Positions 9,195-19,741 of a stretch of 64,000 bases of DNA are shown here, piece after piece. Position numbers and translations under genes: made by a program. Within the stretch, counting starts at the first letter, position 1. The number at the start of each line of letters is the position of its first letter. The notes under the pieces were generated by a model that saw only the letters and a program-made list of their open reading frames with translations, was not told where the DNA came from and did not search any database. This DNA is from Clostridium sp. NkU-1 (GTDB lineage Bacteria > Bacillota_A > Clostridia > Lachnospirales > Lachnospiraceae): the NCBI GenBank assembly GCA_001312405.1, contig BBDR01000004.1, positions 248,001-312,000 of the forward strand, read 5' to 3'.

Positions 9195-9832
9195 ATGAAA
9201 GGCAATGAACGAAAACTGGAGCGGGTGCTGCCCGAGGAAATAGAAAAAAAGAAGTTTTGAACTGATAACCATGGAGCTTGGGGAAAAAGTCCTTGATCCG
9301 GAAAATGAACTGGTCATCAAACGGGTAATTCATACCACCGCTGATTTTGAATATGCGGATAATCTTGTGTTTTCCCCCCATGCCGTAGGGGAAGGAATCA
9401 GGGCATTAAAAGAAGGCGTCCGGATCATTACGGATACCAACATGGGAATGGCCGGCATTAACAAAAACGCCTTAAAACATAATAAATGTACCGTTACCTG
9501 CTTTATGTCGGATGAGGATGTAGCAGAGCATGCAAAGCTTCACCACACCACCCGTGCCTGTGCCAGCATGGATAAGGCGGCAGGGCTTTCGGAGGATTGT
9601 ATTTTTGCAGTGGGAAATGCTCCCACTGCCCTGGTACGTCTTTATGAATTGATAAAAGAAGGGAAAATCCATCCCAGGCTTATCATCGGAGTTCCGGTGG
9701 GCTTTGTCAATGTGGTCCAGTCAAAGGAAATGATCATGTCCCTTTCTGATATACTTTATTGTGGCCAGGGGAAGAAAGGGCGGAAGCAATGTGGCAGCGG
9801 CAATCGTAAATGCCCTGCTTTATCAGATATAG
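9195..9832 (+). CDS. cbiC: Precorrin-8X / cobalt-precorrin-8 methylmutase
   Basis: Moves the C-11 methyl to C-12 to form (cobalt-)hydrogenobyrinate. About 212 residues. Visible family segments: RVIHTTADFEYADNL with the catalytic-His region near residue 40, ITDTNMGMAGINK near 78, FAVGNAPTAL near 140, GVPVGFVNVVQSKE near 160 and the C-terminal VARGRKGGSNVAAAIVNALL. ATG at 9195 follows GAGGAG. Breaks: seven A at 9244-9250 (six restores EKRSFELITMELG) and two bases missing (or one extra) near 9754. Last gene of the B12 operon; the remaining corrin-ring genes must be elsewhere. Confidence 0.9.
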
Positions 9833-9910
9833 CAGCAGTAACCTGGTTGATTGCCCATAGTTTTGGACATAAAGACATACCCGGCAGGATTTTTAGAGGG
9901 GAAGAACAGC

Positions 9911-11532
9911 ATGGAATTATATAGCATAATTTTAGTAGATGACGAAGAAGAAGTGCGTAAGAGCATTATTAAGAAAATTGAATGGCAGGCAGCCGGATTC
10001 CGGGTGGTGGGGGATGCGGAAAATGGGGAAGATGCCATGGAAAAGATCGAGGTTTTGGAACCGGATGTGGTTTTGACGGATATCCGGATGCCATACATGG
10101 ATGGCCTGGCTCTTGCGGAAAAAGTGAGGCAGCGGTATCCTTCCATGAAGGTGGTGATCTTTTCCGGCTACGATGATTTTGAATATGCCCAGAGAGCGAT
10201 CAAGCTGAATGTAACGGAGTACATTTTAAAGCCGGTCAATGTGGAAGAGCTGACCTCCATATTAAAAAGGATCAAGGGGAATCTGGATCAGGAAATAGAG
10301 GAAAAAAAGGAATTTAAGCCGCCTTCGGGAAAATTACCGGAAAAGCCTCCCCATCATCAGGGAGCAGTTTTTTTAATGATCTGGTGCACAAAGATCTTTC
10401 AGAGGACCTGGTAGAACAGAAACTTAAGGAATATGGCGTGCCGGTCATGGGGGCAAGGAAATGGATCATCGTTGCCATTGATGTGGAGAAAGGGGAGGTC
10501 AGGGAAACTCTTTCCCTTCACCATGAGGAGGAACTGATCCCTATTTCCGTTATGCAGATCGTAAGGGAAAAATTAGAGGGCTATTGCAGGTTTGCCCTTT
10601 TCCAGTCTGTTTCAGAGGCGGAAATGGTGGTGATCGTGGCCCTTGATGATGACAACTCCACCACAGGGCTGATCGATGTTCTTGGAGATATCTGCAGAGA
10701 AACAAAGCGGATCCTGGAGGTTCCGGTCACAATGGGCATCGGCAAAAGCTTCCGGGAGCTGTCCGTTTCCGGGAAGCCTACCAATCCTCCATTGATGCCC
10801 TGGGCTATAAAGCCATAGCCGGCAGGGGCACTACCATTTACATCAATGATATGGAGCCAGTGGGAGTAGGAAAACTGGAATTTGACAGTGTGACAGAAGC
10901 GGACTTGATCTCAGCCATAAAATTCGGTCCCAGTGAAAAGATCGAAGCAGCAGTTGCCAGGATCATTGAAAAGATGGAATCAGCAAAAGTACATTACCGC
11001 CAGCAGCAGGTTTATATGTTCGGCGTTTTAAACAGTGTCCTTCAGATGATGCAGCAGTATGACCTGGCCCCCACGGACATTATGGGCGGGGAGCTTAAAA
11101 GCATGGAGATTTTTGACAGGATTAAGAAGAAAGAGGAATTCGGTCAGTGGATTTTTAAAATTGCAGAGAAAATGAACCAGTTAATTAATCAGGAGCGTGA
11201 TTTCACCACACGCCAGGTGATCCAGGAAGCAAAGCAGTATATTATGGACAACTATCAGAATCCGGATTTGTCTGTGGAAATGATATGCCGCCACCTTCAT
11301 ATGAGCCCTGCATATTTCTCCACCATATTTAAAAAAAAGAAACAGGACAGGCCTACATCGCATATTTAACGGATGTCCGTCTTAATAAGGCGGTGGAGCT
11401 GCTTAACAAAACCGATGATAAGACCTATGTGGTGGCAGCGAAGGTAGGATATCAGGAACAGAACTATTTCAGCTACGTATTCAAGAAAAAAAATTTGGAG
11501 TATCACCGACTAAATTCCGAGGAGCCAGGTAA
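9911..11532 (+). CDS. Response regulator, receiver plus AraC-type DNA-binding domain (YesN family)
   Basis: Receiver domain at residues 1-120: VDDEE acidic pocket, phospho-acceptor Asp in VVLTDIRMP, Thr/Ser in FSGYDDFEYA and Lys in ILKPVN. A long linker follows (LPIIREQFFNDLVHKDL). The C-terminal AraC helix-turn-helix pair spans about 430-535, with MICRHLHMSPAYFSTIFKKE and VAAKVGYQEQNYFSYVFKKKFG. About 538 residues, normal for YesN. Breaks at seven A 10302-10308, seven T 10368-10374, a G lost near 10771, eight A 11331-11338 and eight A 11486-11493. It is the partner of the kinase at 11606 and probably regulates the adjacent sugar transporter; the target is inferred from position. Confidence 0.88.
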
Positions 11533-11600
11533 TGGAAACACCCTCCGGGTATCCCTTTACACCCGGTAAAGCGGGGTGGCCCTGTCCAAAAGGATGGACG
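11533..11600 (+). repeat. 52-bp intercistronic hairpin repeat, copy B (variant)
   Basis: GGAAACACCCTCCGGGTAT followed by a variant right half (ACACCCGGTAAAGCGGGGTGG) and AAAGGATGG just before the kinase start at 11606. Same orientation as the genes. Confidence 0.75.
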
Positions 11601-11605
11601 ATAAT

Positions 11606-13405
11606 ATGGAAAGAAAGAATATCAGCATTCGTTATACTATTTTTGTATATTTTACCGTGACTGCCTTGGCAGCCAGTCTTTTGATTACTTTTTCCTTATA
11701 CCAGCGTCTTTCCACCCAGGTGGGGGAGATGGTGCAGGAGGAAAACCAGAGCCTCATTCACCAGGTAGCCAGGTCCGTGGAGTCCTATCTGCTTACGGTC
11801 ATGAAGCTGTCGGATTCCCTGTATTACGGAGCCGTAAAAAATGCCGATTTATCCTCGGAATCCATTAATAACGAGATCACGCTCCTGTATGATAACAACA
11901 AGGATAATGTGGACAACATCGCCCTCTTTACCCAATCAGGTACCATGGTGGAAGCGGTTCCTGCTGCAAGGCTTAAAAGCGGCCTTGATGTGACCAGGGA
12001 GAACTGGTTTTTAAATGCTTTGGAGAAGACGGAAAACCAGCATTTTCCTATCCCCATGTCCAGTATATTTTTGACAGCAATGAAAACCAGTACCGGTGGG
12101 TGGTATCCTTATCAAGAGCTGTGGAGCTGACAGAGGGCACCTCTACCACCCAGGGCGTGCTATTAGTGGATTTAAGCTACTCCAGCCTGGAACATCTTTT
12201 TGACGGGGTGACCACAGGAAAGGGCGGCTATGTCTATTTAATCAGCAGCGACGGGCAGATCCTGTACCATCCAAGATCCAGCTCATCGACTCCGGGCGGA
12301 TGCAGGAGAACAATATGGTGGCAGCCGGCTATAAGGACGGAAACCACCGGGAGGAATTTCAGGGGGAGACCCGGATCATTACGGTAAAATCCATTGGTTA
12401 TACAGGCTGGAAGATCGTTGGAGTGACACCTAAAAATGTGGTTTCCTTAAATTCCATTAAAACCAGGCTTTTTATCGTGTTCCTTATAACCCTGATCCTG
12501 TTCATACTTGCCCTGATCAACTCCTATATTTCCTCCCGTATCACCAATCCCATTAAGGAACTGGAAAAATCCGTGGGGATTCTGGAAGAAGGAAATTTGG
12601 AAACGCCTGTTTCCATCGGAGGTTCCTACGAAATCCAGCATCTGGGGAATTCCATTAAAAATATGGCAAAACAGATCCGGGTTCTGATGGATGATATCGT
12701 GGCAGAGCATGAAGCAAAGAGAAAACAGGAATTTGATACCTTGCAGTCACAGATCAATCCTCATTTCCTTTATAACACCCTTGACATCATTGTGTGGATG
12801 ATTGAAAACGAGCAAAAGGCAGAGGCTGTCAAAGCGGTGACGGCCCTGGCCCGGTTTTTCCGGATCAGCTTAAGCAAGGGAAAGAGCATTATCACGGTCA
12901 GGGATGAATTGGAGCACGTGCGGAATTATCTGATGATCCAGCACATGCGTTTTAAGAATAAGTTCTCCTATGTGATCGATGCGTCTGAGGAATGCATGGA
13001 GCTTGCAAGCTTAAAGCTGGTATTGCAGCCCCTTGTGGAAAATGCCATTTATCATGGAATGGAATTCATGGATGGGGACGGAGAAATTATTTTAAAGGTC
13101 TGGAAAGAAGGAGATGACCTGTGCTATATGGTAAAGGACAATGGACTTGGAATGACAGAAGACCAGGTTTCAGGCTTATTTTCTGATCAGGTCCATGTTA
13201 CTTCAAAAAAAGGGCTCAGGGATCGGCGTAAAAAAATGTCAATGAAAGGATCAGGCTGTATTTTGGGGAAAAGTACGGACTGACCATTGAGTCAGAGCCT
13301 GACGAAGGAACGGTGATCACCATCCGGCTTCCTGCGGTTCCCTATAGCTCTGCCTCTGTGCCCGGTGAAACGGGACAGGCTCTACCCGAAAAGCGTGGGC
13401 AATGA
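11606..13405 (+). CDS. Membrane sensor histidine kinase (YesM/LytS-type His_kinase)
   Basis: About 600 residues. TM1 at residues 10-32, extracellular Cache-like sensing domain to about 285, TM2 (RLFIVFLITLILFILALINS), HAMP beginning SSRITNPIKELEKSVG, then the His_kinase domain with phospho-acceptor His in QINPHFLYNTLDII and an HATPase with N-box LVENAIYHGME and G-box DNGLGM and GSGIGVKNVNER. Breaks: one T lost near 12044, one C lost near 12271, and extra A in 13205-13211 and 13230-13236. The tail and stop at 13403-13405 are contributed by repeat copy C. Pairs with the upstream YesN regulator; the next two genes are membrane-anchored sugar-binding proteins that may act as its co-receptors. Confidence 0.87.
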
Positions 13406-13467
13406 AAAGGAAACACCCTTCGGGTATACCTCTATGCCCAGGAAGCATGGGCAATGAAAAGGAAAGT
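13388..13467 (+). repeat. 52-bp intercistronic hairpin repeat, copy C
   Basis: A right half-unit AAAGCGTGGGCAATGAAAAGG, then a full unit with ACCCTTCGGGT and TGCCCAggaagcaTGGGCA, ending AAAAGGAAAGTAGATC before ATG 13473. The left part encodes the last residues of the kinase. Confidence 0.85.
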
Positions 13468-13472
13468 AGATC

Positions 13473-14444
13473 ATGACAAAACAGGAAAAATTATTGTGGA
13501 CTCTGCTGGCGGGAGTGCTTGTGTTCCTGTTTCTTTTATCCTCCACAGATTTGATCATCAAGGAGAAGAAAACAGAAATATATCCGGTTTCCGTCATCAT
13601 CGGGGATACTTCCGATGACTATTATGTAAATTTCAGAAAGGGTGTGGATAAGGCGGCTGAAGAATACAATGTAGATGTCAGCTTTATTACACTCTATGAG
13701 AAGGGAGATGCCGATCAGCAGATAGAACTGGTTCAAAGGGAGATCAATGACGGCGCATCAGTAGTGGTCCTGATTCCCGTAAAGCCGGTGGAGTGTGTAA
13801 AAAAAGATGGATGATATGGTTTTGAACAGCCCTGCCGTCATCCTGGGAAGCTTACCTCCCAATGACCAGGTAAAAAGCGGCATATCACCGGATTATGAAG
13901 AGGAAGGAAGGTTACTGGGGCAGGCAATTGCAGCGGAGAATTCCCCGGATATTCCTGTATGGATCTTTACAGACGGGCTGGAGTACGGGTATAACAGGGA
14001 GGCATATGACGGGCTGGTATCTGCTCTTTCAAAATCCGGATTTCCATGAAGCTTTATGAGAAGAAGGCAGAGGGAACCTTCCGGGAGGCAATCCAGGGCA
14101 TGGTTTATCCCGGAAGCGGAAAAGCGGTCATTGCAGCGATTGATGTCAGAAGCCTTGATGAAGCCGCTGATATCATTTCCGGCACCACGGTATATGGCAA
14201 TGCGGTTAAAGGTCTTTACGGAATTGGCAGCACGACCAAACTTTTAAAGGAACTGGACAATGGAATCATTAAGGGGCTGGTTGTAAGCGACCAGTTTGAT
14301 GCCGGCTATATGAGCATCGAAAAGTCCGTGGAAGCGGTCCATGGGGGACTTCAAAGAACACAGATAGTTTTAGATTCTTACTATATTCAGAAGGCCAATC
14401 TGCGGGAAAGCAAATTTGAAAGGATTTTGTATCCAATTGATTGA
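13473..14444 (+). CDS. Membrane-anchored sugar-binding protein (periplasmic-binding type 1)
   Basis: About 324 residues. A single N-terminal membrane segment (WTLLAGVLVFLFLLSS, residues 9-24) with no lipobox Cys, so the protein is probably tethered by an uncleaved signal anchor. The rest has the periplasmic-binding type-1 fold: FRKGVDKAAEEYNVDV, a QQIELVQREINDGASVVVLIPV segment and a C-terminal GLVVSDQFDAGYMSIEKSVEAV. Breaks: seven A at 13799-13805 and one T lost near 14042. Located between the kinase and a second similar protein; a role as sensor subunit rather than transporter subunit is inferred. Confidence 0.78.
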
Positions 14445-14459
14445 GATGGGGGATGGAAT

Positions 14460-15481
14460 ATGAAGAAACGATATGGTATTCTGGCAGCGGCGGTCATCCT
14501 GCTGCTGGCACTTTGGGGAGTGTTTTATCAGAGTCGTAAGGAAGGTGGAAAGGAAGAAAAAAAGTCCATACGCATTGGAGTGACCTTATACCGCGGGGAT
14601 GATTCCTTTATCAATACGCTCAGGGGAAATATTGAGGAACAGGCCAAGGAATATGAAAAGGAAACAGGCATTAAGGTTGTCATGGAAATTGTAGATGCCA
14701 AGGGGAACCAAAATACCCAGAACAGCCAGGTAGACCGTTTCATCTCCCTGGGCTATGATGCCATCTGCGTGAATATTGTGGACCGCTCCGTGGCCTCCAA
14801 CATCATCAGCAAGGCCATGGATGCCAGCCTGCCGGTGGTGTTCTTTAACCGGGAACCGGTGGAGGAGGATATGCGCCGCTGGGAAAAGCTTTACTATGTG
14901 GGAGAAAATGCAAAAGAGTCTGCAATCCTACAGGGAAACATTCTGGTGGACGCTTATAAAACAGATCCTTCTTCCCTTGACCTAAATGGAGATGGAAAGG
15001 TCAGCTATGTTCTCCTGGAAGGAGAAAACAGCCATCAGGACTCCTTGATCCGCACGGAATGGTCCATTCAGACCTTAAAGGATGGCGGAGTGCCCTTAGA
15101 AAAGATCACCGGAGGAATTGCCAATTGGGACAGAAGCCAGGCCTCCGCCTGGATGGAGCAGTGGCTTTTGGAGTACCCGGATGAGGTGGAAGTAGTGATC
15201 TGCAATAATGATGACATGGCTTTGGGAGCGGCCGATGCGCTGGAACGAAAAGGGACATGAGGCCGGTTAAAATAGTAGGGATTGACGGCACGCCTCAGGG
15301 GCTTGAAGGGCTGCGCACGGGAAAGCTGTTTGGAACAGTTCAATGTGACTGTCAGGAATATGCAAATGTTATTTTTGAAATCGCTGCAGCGGAATCTCTT
15401 GGTCAAAATGTACAGGAAATTGTAAAATTGGACCGGGATAAGTATTATGAATGCAGACAGAAGGCACTGACCGCCCAGTAA
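14460..15481 (+). CDS. Membrane-anchored galactose/ribose-type sugar-binding protein
   Basis: About 340 residues. N-terminal hydrophobic anchor (ILAAAVILLLALWGVFY) again without a lipobox Cys. The mature part resembles MglB: IRIGVTLYRGDDSFIN, LPVVFFNREPVEED, LDLNGDGKVSYVLLEGE (EF-hand-like Ca2+ loop typical of GGBP) and VEVVICNNDDMALGAADAL. One break near 15257 (a base lost; restored reading ERKGTMRPVKIVGIDGTP). Sixteen bases after the previous gene. It shares the GGBP Ca2+ loop with mglB downstream, so it probably binds a related sugar. Confidence 0.83.
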
Positions 15482-15494
15482 TGGGCGGTCAGTT
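15465..15494 (+). terminator. Hairpin at the end of the sensory genes
   Basis: CACTGACCGCCC (15465-15476) pairs with GGGCGGTCAGT (15483-15493), overlapping the stop codon of the upstream gene. There is no long T tract, so it may be a weak terminator or an mRNA end stabiliser. Confidence 0.55.
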
Positions 15495-15581
15495 GTGCAT
15501 TGTGAGTAAAAATATCGAAGTTTTTTTAATGGAAAAAGGAAGAATCTAAAAAATTCGATACATATACCAAAAAAAATTATA

Positions 15582-15610
15582 TGGAAAACTGCACAAAAGA
15601 AAGCTATAAT
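15582..15610 (+). promoter_or_regulatory. Promoter candidate for mglB
   Basis: Consensus TATAAT at 15605-15610 with a weak -35 TGGAAA at 15582-15587 (17-base spacer). The weak -35 fits an activator-dependent promoter, as expected if the YesN regulator controls it. Start codon of mglB is at 15673. Confidence 0.5.
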
Positions 15611-15672
15611 GTGCATGTCGGTAAGGTAAAAACACCAATCGATAACAATATAATGATAAGGGAGGATTTATC

Positions 15673-16792
15673 ATGAGATTACTCAAAAAAAGCATTAGCA
15701 GTAGGCCTTGCGTCAGCAATGGTATTTTCCATGGCAGGCTGTGGAGCAGGTTCCAAGGGAACAACAGCTGCACCAACAGAGGCTTCTACGGCAGCAGAGA
15801 CTAAGGAGGAGGCAGGGGCAGAGACCACCGCAGAAGCAGTAAAAGATGCTGTTGGCGGAGATGTAGCGGACAAGAAAATCGGTATCTCAATTTACAAATT
15901 TGATGATAACTTTATGACACTTTACCGTACAGAGCTTCAGCGCTATTTAACAGAGGACTTAGGCTTTAAGAAAGAAAATGTTGTAATCCAGGATGGCAAA
16001 GGTGATCAGGCTGAACAGACCAATCAGATCCAGAACTTCATTACCCAGAAATACGATGTATTGATTTTAAATCTTGTTCAGGCTTCTTCTGCTCCGGAAA
16101 TCACAGATATGTGTAAGGAAGCAGGAATCCCGGTTGTTTTCATTAACCGTGAGCCAGATACCCAGGAAGAGCAGAGATGGAAAGATGACAAGATTAACGC
16201 TACTTATGTAGGTTGTGACGCAAGACAGTCCGGTACCTATCAGGGAGAAGAAATTATTGAAACTTCCAACAAGGGCGATATTAACGGCGATGGCGTTGTT
16301 TCTTATATTATGATCCAGGGTGACCCGGAGAACGTAGATGCTCAGTACAGAACAGAATTCTCTGTTAAGGCTCTTACTGATTCCGGCATGCAGGTAAAAG
16401 AACTGTTAAAGCAGCGTGGTGACTGGGATCAGGCAAAAGCTCAGCAGATCGCTCAGGATGCTTTAACACAGTATAATGATCAGATTGAAGTAATCTTCTG
16501 CAACAACGATGCTATGGCACTTGGTGCTCTTCAGGCAATCGAGGCAGCAGGACGTACCGTAAACAAAGACATCTATTTAGTAGGTGTTGATGCTCTGACA
16601 GAGGCTGTTCAGAACGTTATCGACGAAAAGCAGACAGGTACTGTATTCAACGACCACTTCTCACAGGCTCGTACAGCAGGCGATATGGCTGTTAAGTTTA
16701 TCAAGGGTGAATCTGTTGATAATGTAAATATGGTAGACTATATTAAGGTAACTAAGGATAATGCTCAGGAAATTCTTGACAAATTAAAATAA
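15673..16792 (+). CDS. mglB: Galactose/methyl-galactoside ABC transporter substrate-binding lipoprotein
   Basis: About 372 residues. Signal peptide with lipobox MAGC near residue 25, then an Ala/Thr/Glu-rich linker. The mature domain is GGBP-like: KIGISIYKFDDNFMTLYRTE, VVFINREPDTQEEQRW, the Ca2+-loop DINGDGVVSYIMIQGDPEN, and EVIFCNNDAMALGALQAIEA and VGVDALTEAV. One break at seven A, 15685-15691; six gives MRLLKKALAVGLASAMVFSMAG. GGAGG precedes the ATG. Codon use here is more uniform than in the neighbours, as expected for a highly expressed binding protein. Terminator and repeats follow before mglA. Confidence 0.93.
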
Positions 16793-16808
16793 TTTCCAGC
16801 AGCCGGTA

Positions 16809-16844
16809 AACTAAGAAAAATTCGAAATGCGTATTTTCTTAGTT
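16809..16844 (+). terminator. Hairpin directly after mglB
   Basis: AACTAAGAAAA (16809-16819) pairs with TTTTCTTAGTT (16834-16844). It lies 17 bases after the mglB stop and lacks a T tail, so it is likely a 3'-stabilising or partial termination element. Confidence 0.5.
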
Positions 16845-16847
16845 GCC

Positions 16848-16905
16848 GCGGCATTCGCCGAGTGGATATGCAGGCATATTCGCTCTGCTCATTGCTCGCG
16901 CAAAA
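16848..16905 (-). repeat. Repeat family 2, copy 2
   Basis: On the minus strand this reads GCGCGAGCAATGAGCAGAGC..., then ATATGCCTGCATATCC, ending GGCGAATGCCGCGG. It shares the GCAATGAGCAG core and the GCGAATGCC end with copies 1 and 3. Confidence 0.65.
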
Positions 16906-16907
16906 AC

Positions 16908-16938
16908 GGGTGTGTCGGTAAGGCACACCCATTTTTTT
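16908..16938 (+). terminator. Terminator between mglB and mglA
   Basis: GGGTGTG (16908-16914) / CACACCC (16924-16930) followed by seven T (16932-16938). It probably lowers mglAC expression relative to mglB, a usual arrangement for binding-protein transporters. Confidence 0.75.
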
Positions 16939-16949
16939 AAAGGTATCTA

Positions 16950-17028
16950 CAGACATGGGCAATAAATAGGAAACACCTTACAGGTATACCTATATGCCAG
17001 AAAACATGGGCAATAAATAGGAAAGGAG
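16950..17028 (+). repeat. 52-bp intercistronic hairpin repeat, copy D
   Basis: Half-unit CATGGGCAATAAATAGG, then a unit with ACCTtacAGGT (compensating change from ACCC/GGGT) and TGCCagaaaacatGGCA, ending AATAGGAAAGGAG, which is the mglA ribosome site. Confidence 0.85.
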
Positions 17029-17035
17029 AAACGGG

Positions 17036-18592
17036 ATGGCAGAGGAATACAGACTGGAAATGATAGGGGTCAGCAAATCCTTCCCTGGTGTTAAAGCGCT
17101 TGATAAAATCAACTTAAAAGTACGTCCCGGTACCGTTCACGCCTTAATGGGTGAGAACGGAGCAGGTAAATCGACCCTTATGAAATGCCTTTTCGGCATT
17201 TATAAAATGGATGAAGGAAAGGTTCTTATTGACGGGAAAGATGAGAACATCGCAAATCCCGATGATGCCCTTCACAAAGGGCTTGCCATGGTGCATCAGG
17301 AGCTGCAGCCGGTTCCGGCGCGTTCCATTGCGGAAAACATGTACCTTGGAAGGTATCCATTAATAAAAATAGGTCCTTTAAAAATGGTTGACCATAAGAC
17401 CATGCACCAGGAAGCAGAAAAGTGGTTAAAGGATGTAAAAATGAATTTTAATCCCAGGGCAAAGCTTGGGACACTATCAATCGGACAAATGCAGTCAGTG
17501 GAAATTGCAAAGGCAGTGAGCCAGAATGCGAAGCTGGTAATTTTGGATGAACCGACCTCATCACTGACTGATAATGAAGTGGAAGCGCTGTTTCGGATTA
17601 TCAGGGATTTGAAAGCCCGTGGCGTTTCTATGATATATATCAGCCATAAGATGGCAGAGATCCGGCAGATCGCCGATGATATAACAATCATGCGTGACGG
17701 AACGTATGTGGGTTCCTGGGAAGTAAAGGACATTTCGGATGATGAAATCGTAAAGCAGATGGTCGGCCGGGAATTAAGCAACGTTTATCCGCCCAAGGAA
17801 GATTACCGGACAGATGAGACTGTCTTAAAAGTAAGCCATGTAAGCAGTATCCACGCACGCTCCTTCCGGGATTGTTCTTTTGAATTAAAGAGAGGAGAGA
17901 TTCTGGGATTTGGAGGCCTGGTAGGCGCTCAGAGAACAGAATTAATGGAAGCAATTTTTGGAATGCGCCACATTGCAAGCGGAGAGATTGAGATCCTGGG
18001 TAAAAAGGTAACGATCAAACGTCCCCAGGATGCCATAGGTGATTCCGTAGGAATGATCACAGAGGACAGACGGGGAACCGGAATTATTGGCTGCTTGAGC
18101 ATTGCGGATAACACGGCCATTGCCTCTTACCGGAATTATACCAAAGTCGGAACCATTAACAGCAAAAAGGTGGATCAGGTAGTAAAGGACAGCATCGCAA
18201 AGCTGAGCATCAAGACGCCAAATGACAGGACCCTGATACAATCTTTATCAGGAGGAAACCAGCAAAAGGTGATCATCGCCAGATGGCTGGCTAATAACCC
18301 GGATATTCTGATCATGGATGAACCTACCAGAGGAATTGACGTTGGTGCAAAATATGAGATTTACCAGATTATGATTGATCTGGTAAAACAGGGGAAATCG
18401 ATTATCATGATTTCTTCCGAAATGCCGGAACTGATCGGTATGTCAAACCGGATTATCGTTATGTGTAACGGCCATATTACCGGAGAGCTGGAAGATGAAG
18501 AGGCAACTCAGGAGAAGATCATGGCATTTGCCACTAAATTTGATTTAAACGATAAGGTAACAGAAAATTTCACACAGGAGGTTAAATCATGA
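17036..18592 (+). CDS. mglA: Galactose/methyl-galactoside ABC transporter ATP-binding protein
   Basis: 518 residues with two fused ABC domains, as in sugar (CUT2) transporters. Domain 1: Walker A GENGAGKST near residue 39, signature LSIGQMQSVEIAKA, Walker B LVILDEPTSSL. Domain 2: Walker-A region degenerate (GGLVGAQRTEL), signature LSGGNQQKVIIARWL, Walker B ILIMDEPTRGID. Such asymmetry is normal for MglA/RbsA. Overlaps mglC by 4 bases (ATGA), indicating translational coupling. Intact. Confidence 0.95.
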   Translation: MAEEYRLEMIGVSKSFPGVKALDKINLKVRPGTVHALMGENGAGKSTLMKCLFGIYKMDEGKVLIDGKDENIANPDDALHKGLAMVHQELQPVPARSIAENMYLGRYPLIKIGPLKMVDHKTMHQEAEKWLKDVKMNFNPRAKLGTLSIGQMQSVEIAKAVSQNAKLVILDEPTSSLTDNEVEALFRIIRDLKARGVSMIYISHKMAEIRQIADDITIMRDGTYVGSWEVKDISDDEIVKQMVGRELSNVYPPKEDYRTDETVLKVSHVSSIHARSFRDCSFELKRGEILGFGGLVGAQRTELMEAIFGMRHIASGEIEILGKKVTIKRPQDAIGDSVGMITEDRRGTGIIGCLSIADNTAIASYRNYTKVGTINSKKVDQVVKDSIAKLSIKTPNDRTLIQSLSGGNQQKVIIARWLANNPDILIMDEPTRGIDVGAKYEIYQIMIDLVKQGKSIIMISSEMPELIGMSNRIIVMCNGHITGELEDEEATQEKIMAFATKFDLNDKVTENFTQEVKS

Positions 18593-19623
18593 CAGCGAAG
18601 AAGGCTAACGCCAAAGATTTACCTATGCAAACAAAAAAAGTTAATTTAAAGGATTTTCTTATTAATAATGGAATCATCGTTGTTCTCATCATGCTGGCGA
18701 TTTTTACTGTAATTAAGCAGCCGGCCTTTGGTTCCTTTGATAACCTGAAAAACATTGCTTTAAACGTAGCCCCCCGTTTTATCATTGCCTGCGGCGTATC
18801 CGGGTGTCTGATCACCAGAGGTACGGACCTTTCTGCCGGACGTATGGTAGGACTTTCTGCCTGCCTTGCAGGTACTTTGCTTCAGAAGCCTGGGTACAGC
18901 GGAAAGTTTTTCCCCAATCTTCCTGATTTCGGAATCTGGTGGGTATTTGTCGTGCTGTTGATCTGTATCGCTGTCTGTGCAATTTTCGGTCTGATCAATG
19001 GTATGGTCGTTTCTTTTCTTCAGGTTCCGGCCTTTATCGGAACTTTGGGCATGCAGCTGATCGTTTACGGTGTCTGCCTTGTTTATACCAATGCAACCCC
19101 TATCGGCGGTTACCGCGCTGCTTATACAGAGGTGGCAAAGGGCAGGCTTTTAGGAGCCATCCCTTACCTGTTCTTAATTGCCCTTGCAGTCGGGCTTGTG
19201 ATCTGGTTTGTTTATAACAAAACACCTCACGGCAAATATATGTACGCCATCGGCGGAAATGAGCAGGCAGCGGAAGTTTCCGGCGTTAATACGAAGAAAA
19301 CGAAAATCATTATTTATGTAACAGCAGCAGCGCTTTATGCATTGGGAGGTTTCCTTGTAGGCGCAAAGTCCGGCGGTTCCTCCGTTAATATGGGAATGGG
19401 CTGGGAGCTGGAAGCCATTGCAGCCTGTACCATCGGAGGCGTATCTGTTAACGGCGGTATTGGTAAGGTATCCGGTGTTCTGATTGGTGTACTGGTATTT
19501 GAGATCTTAAAGACCTGCCTGCAGTATCTTGGTGTTGACACCAACTATCAGTATATTGCACAGGGAGTTGTTATCGTAGTTGCCATTGCACTGGATATCA
19601 GAAAGTATATTGCAAAGAAGTAA
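18589..19623 (+). CDS. mglC: Galactose/methyl-galactoside ABC transporter permease
   Basis: 344-residue inner-membrane permease of the BPD_transp_2 (CUT2) family, hydrophobic throughout, with the conserved cytoplasmic loop GKYMYAIGGNEQAAEVSGVN near residue 215 that contacts the ATPase, and GWELEAIAACTIGG. Start ATG overlaps the mglA stop. Intact and followed by a strong terminator. Confidence 0.95.
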   Translation: MTAKKANAKDLPMQTKKVNLKDFLINNGIIVVLIMLAIFTVIKQPAFGSFDNLKNIALNVAPRFIIACGVSGCLITRGTDLSAGRMVGLSACLAGTLLQKPGYSGKFFPNLPDFGIWWVFVVLLICIAVCAIFGLINGMVVSFLQVPAFIGTLGMQLIVYGVCLVYTNATPIGGYRAAYTEVAKGRLLGAIPYLFLIALAVGLVIWFVYNKTPHGKYMYAIGGNEQAAEVSGVNTKKTKIIIYVTAAALYALGGFLVGAKSGGSSVNMGMGWELEAIAACTIGGVSVNGGIGKVSGVLIGVLVFEILKTCLQYLGVDTNYQYIAQGVVIVVAIALDIRKYIAKK

Positions 19624-19671
19624 TTCCTTTTAGATTGATGTCCATATTCATTCTTTAAAAGGAAAAATGAA

Positions 19672-19734
19672 AAGGCGAGCCGTAAGAGTCTGGAAAAAAA
19701 GGGTATCCTTTTGGACTCCTGCGGCTGGCCTTAT
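19672..19734 (+). terminator. Terminator after mglC
   Basis: Long imperfect hairpin: AAGGC-AGCCG-GAGTC on the left pairs with GACTC-CGGCT-GCCTT on the right (19672-19732), then TTATT. It lies between convergent mglC and the minus-strand CYTH gene and may serve both. Confidence 0.7.
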
Positions 19735-19741
19735 TCGGATA

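Noticed and set aside
11331..11493. Programmed ribosomal frameshifting in the YesN gene
   Set aside because: The A8 runs are slippery-looking, but the same gene has three other breaks, including a lost G at 10771, and no stimulatory structure is seen. Sequencing error explains all of them.
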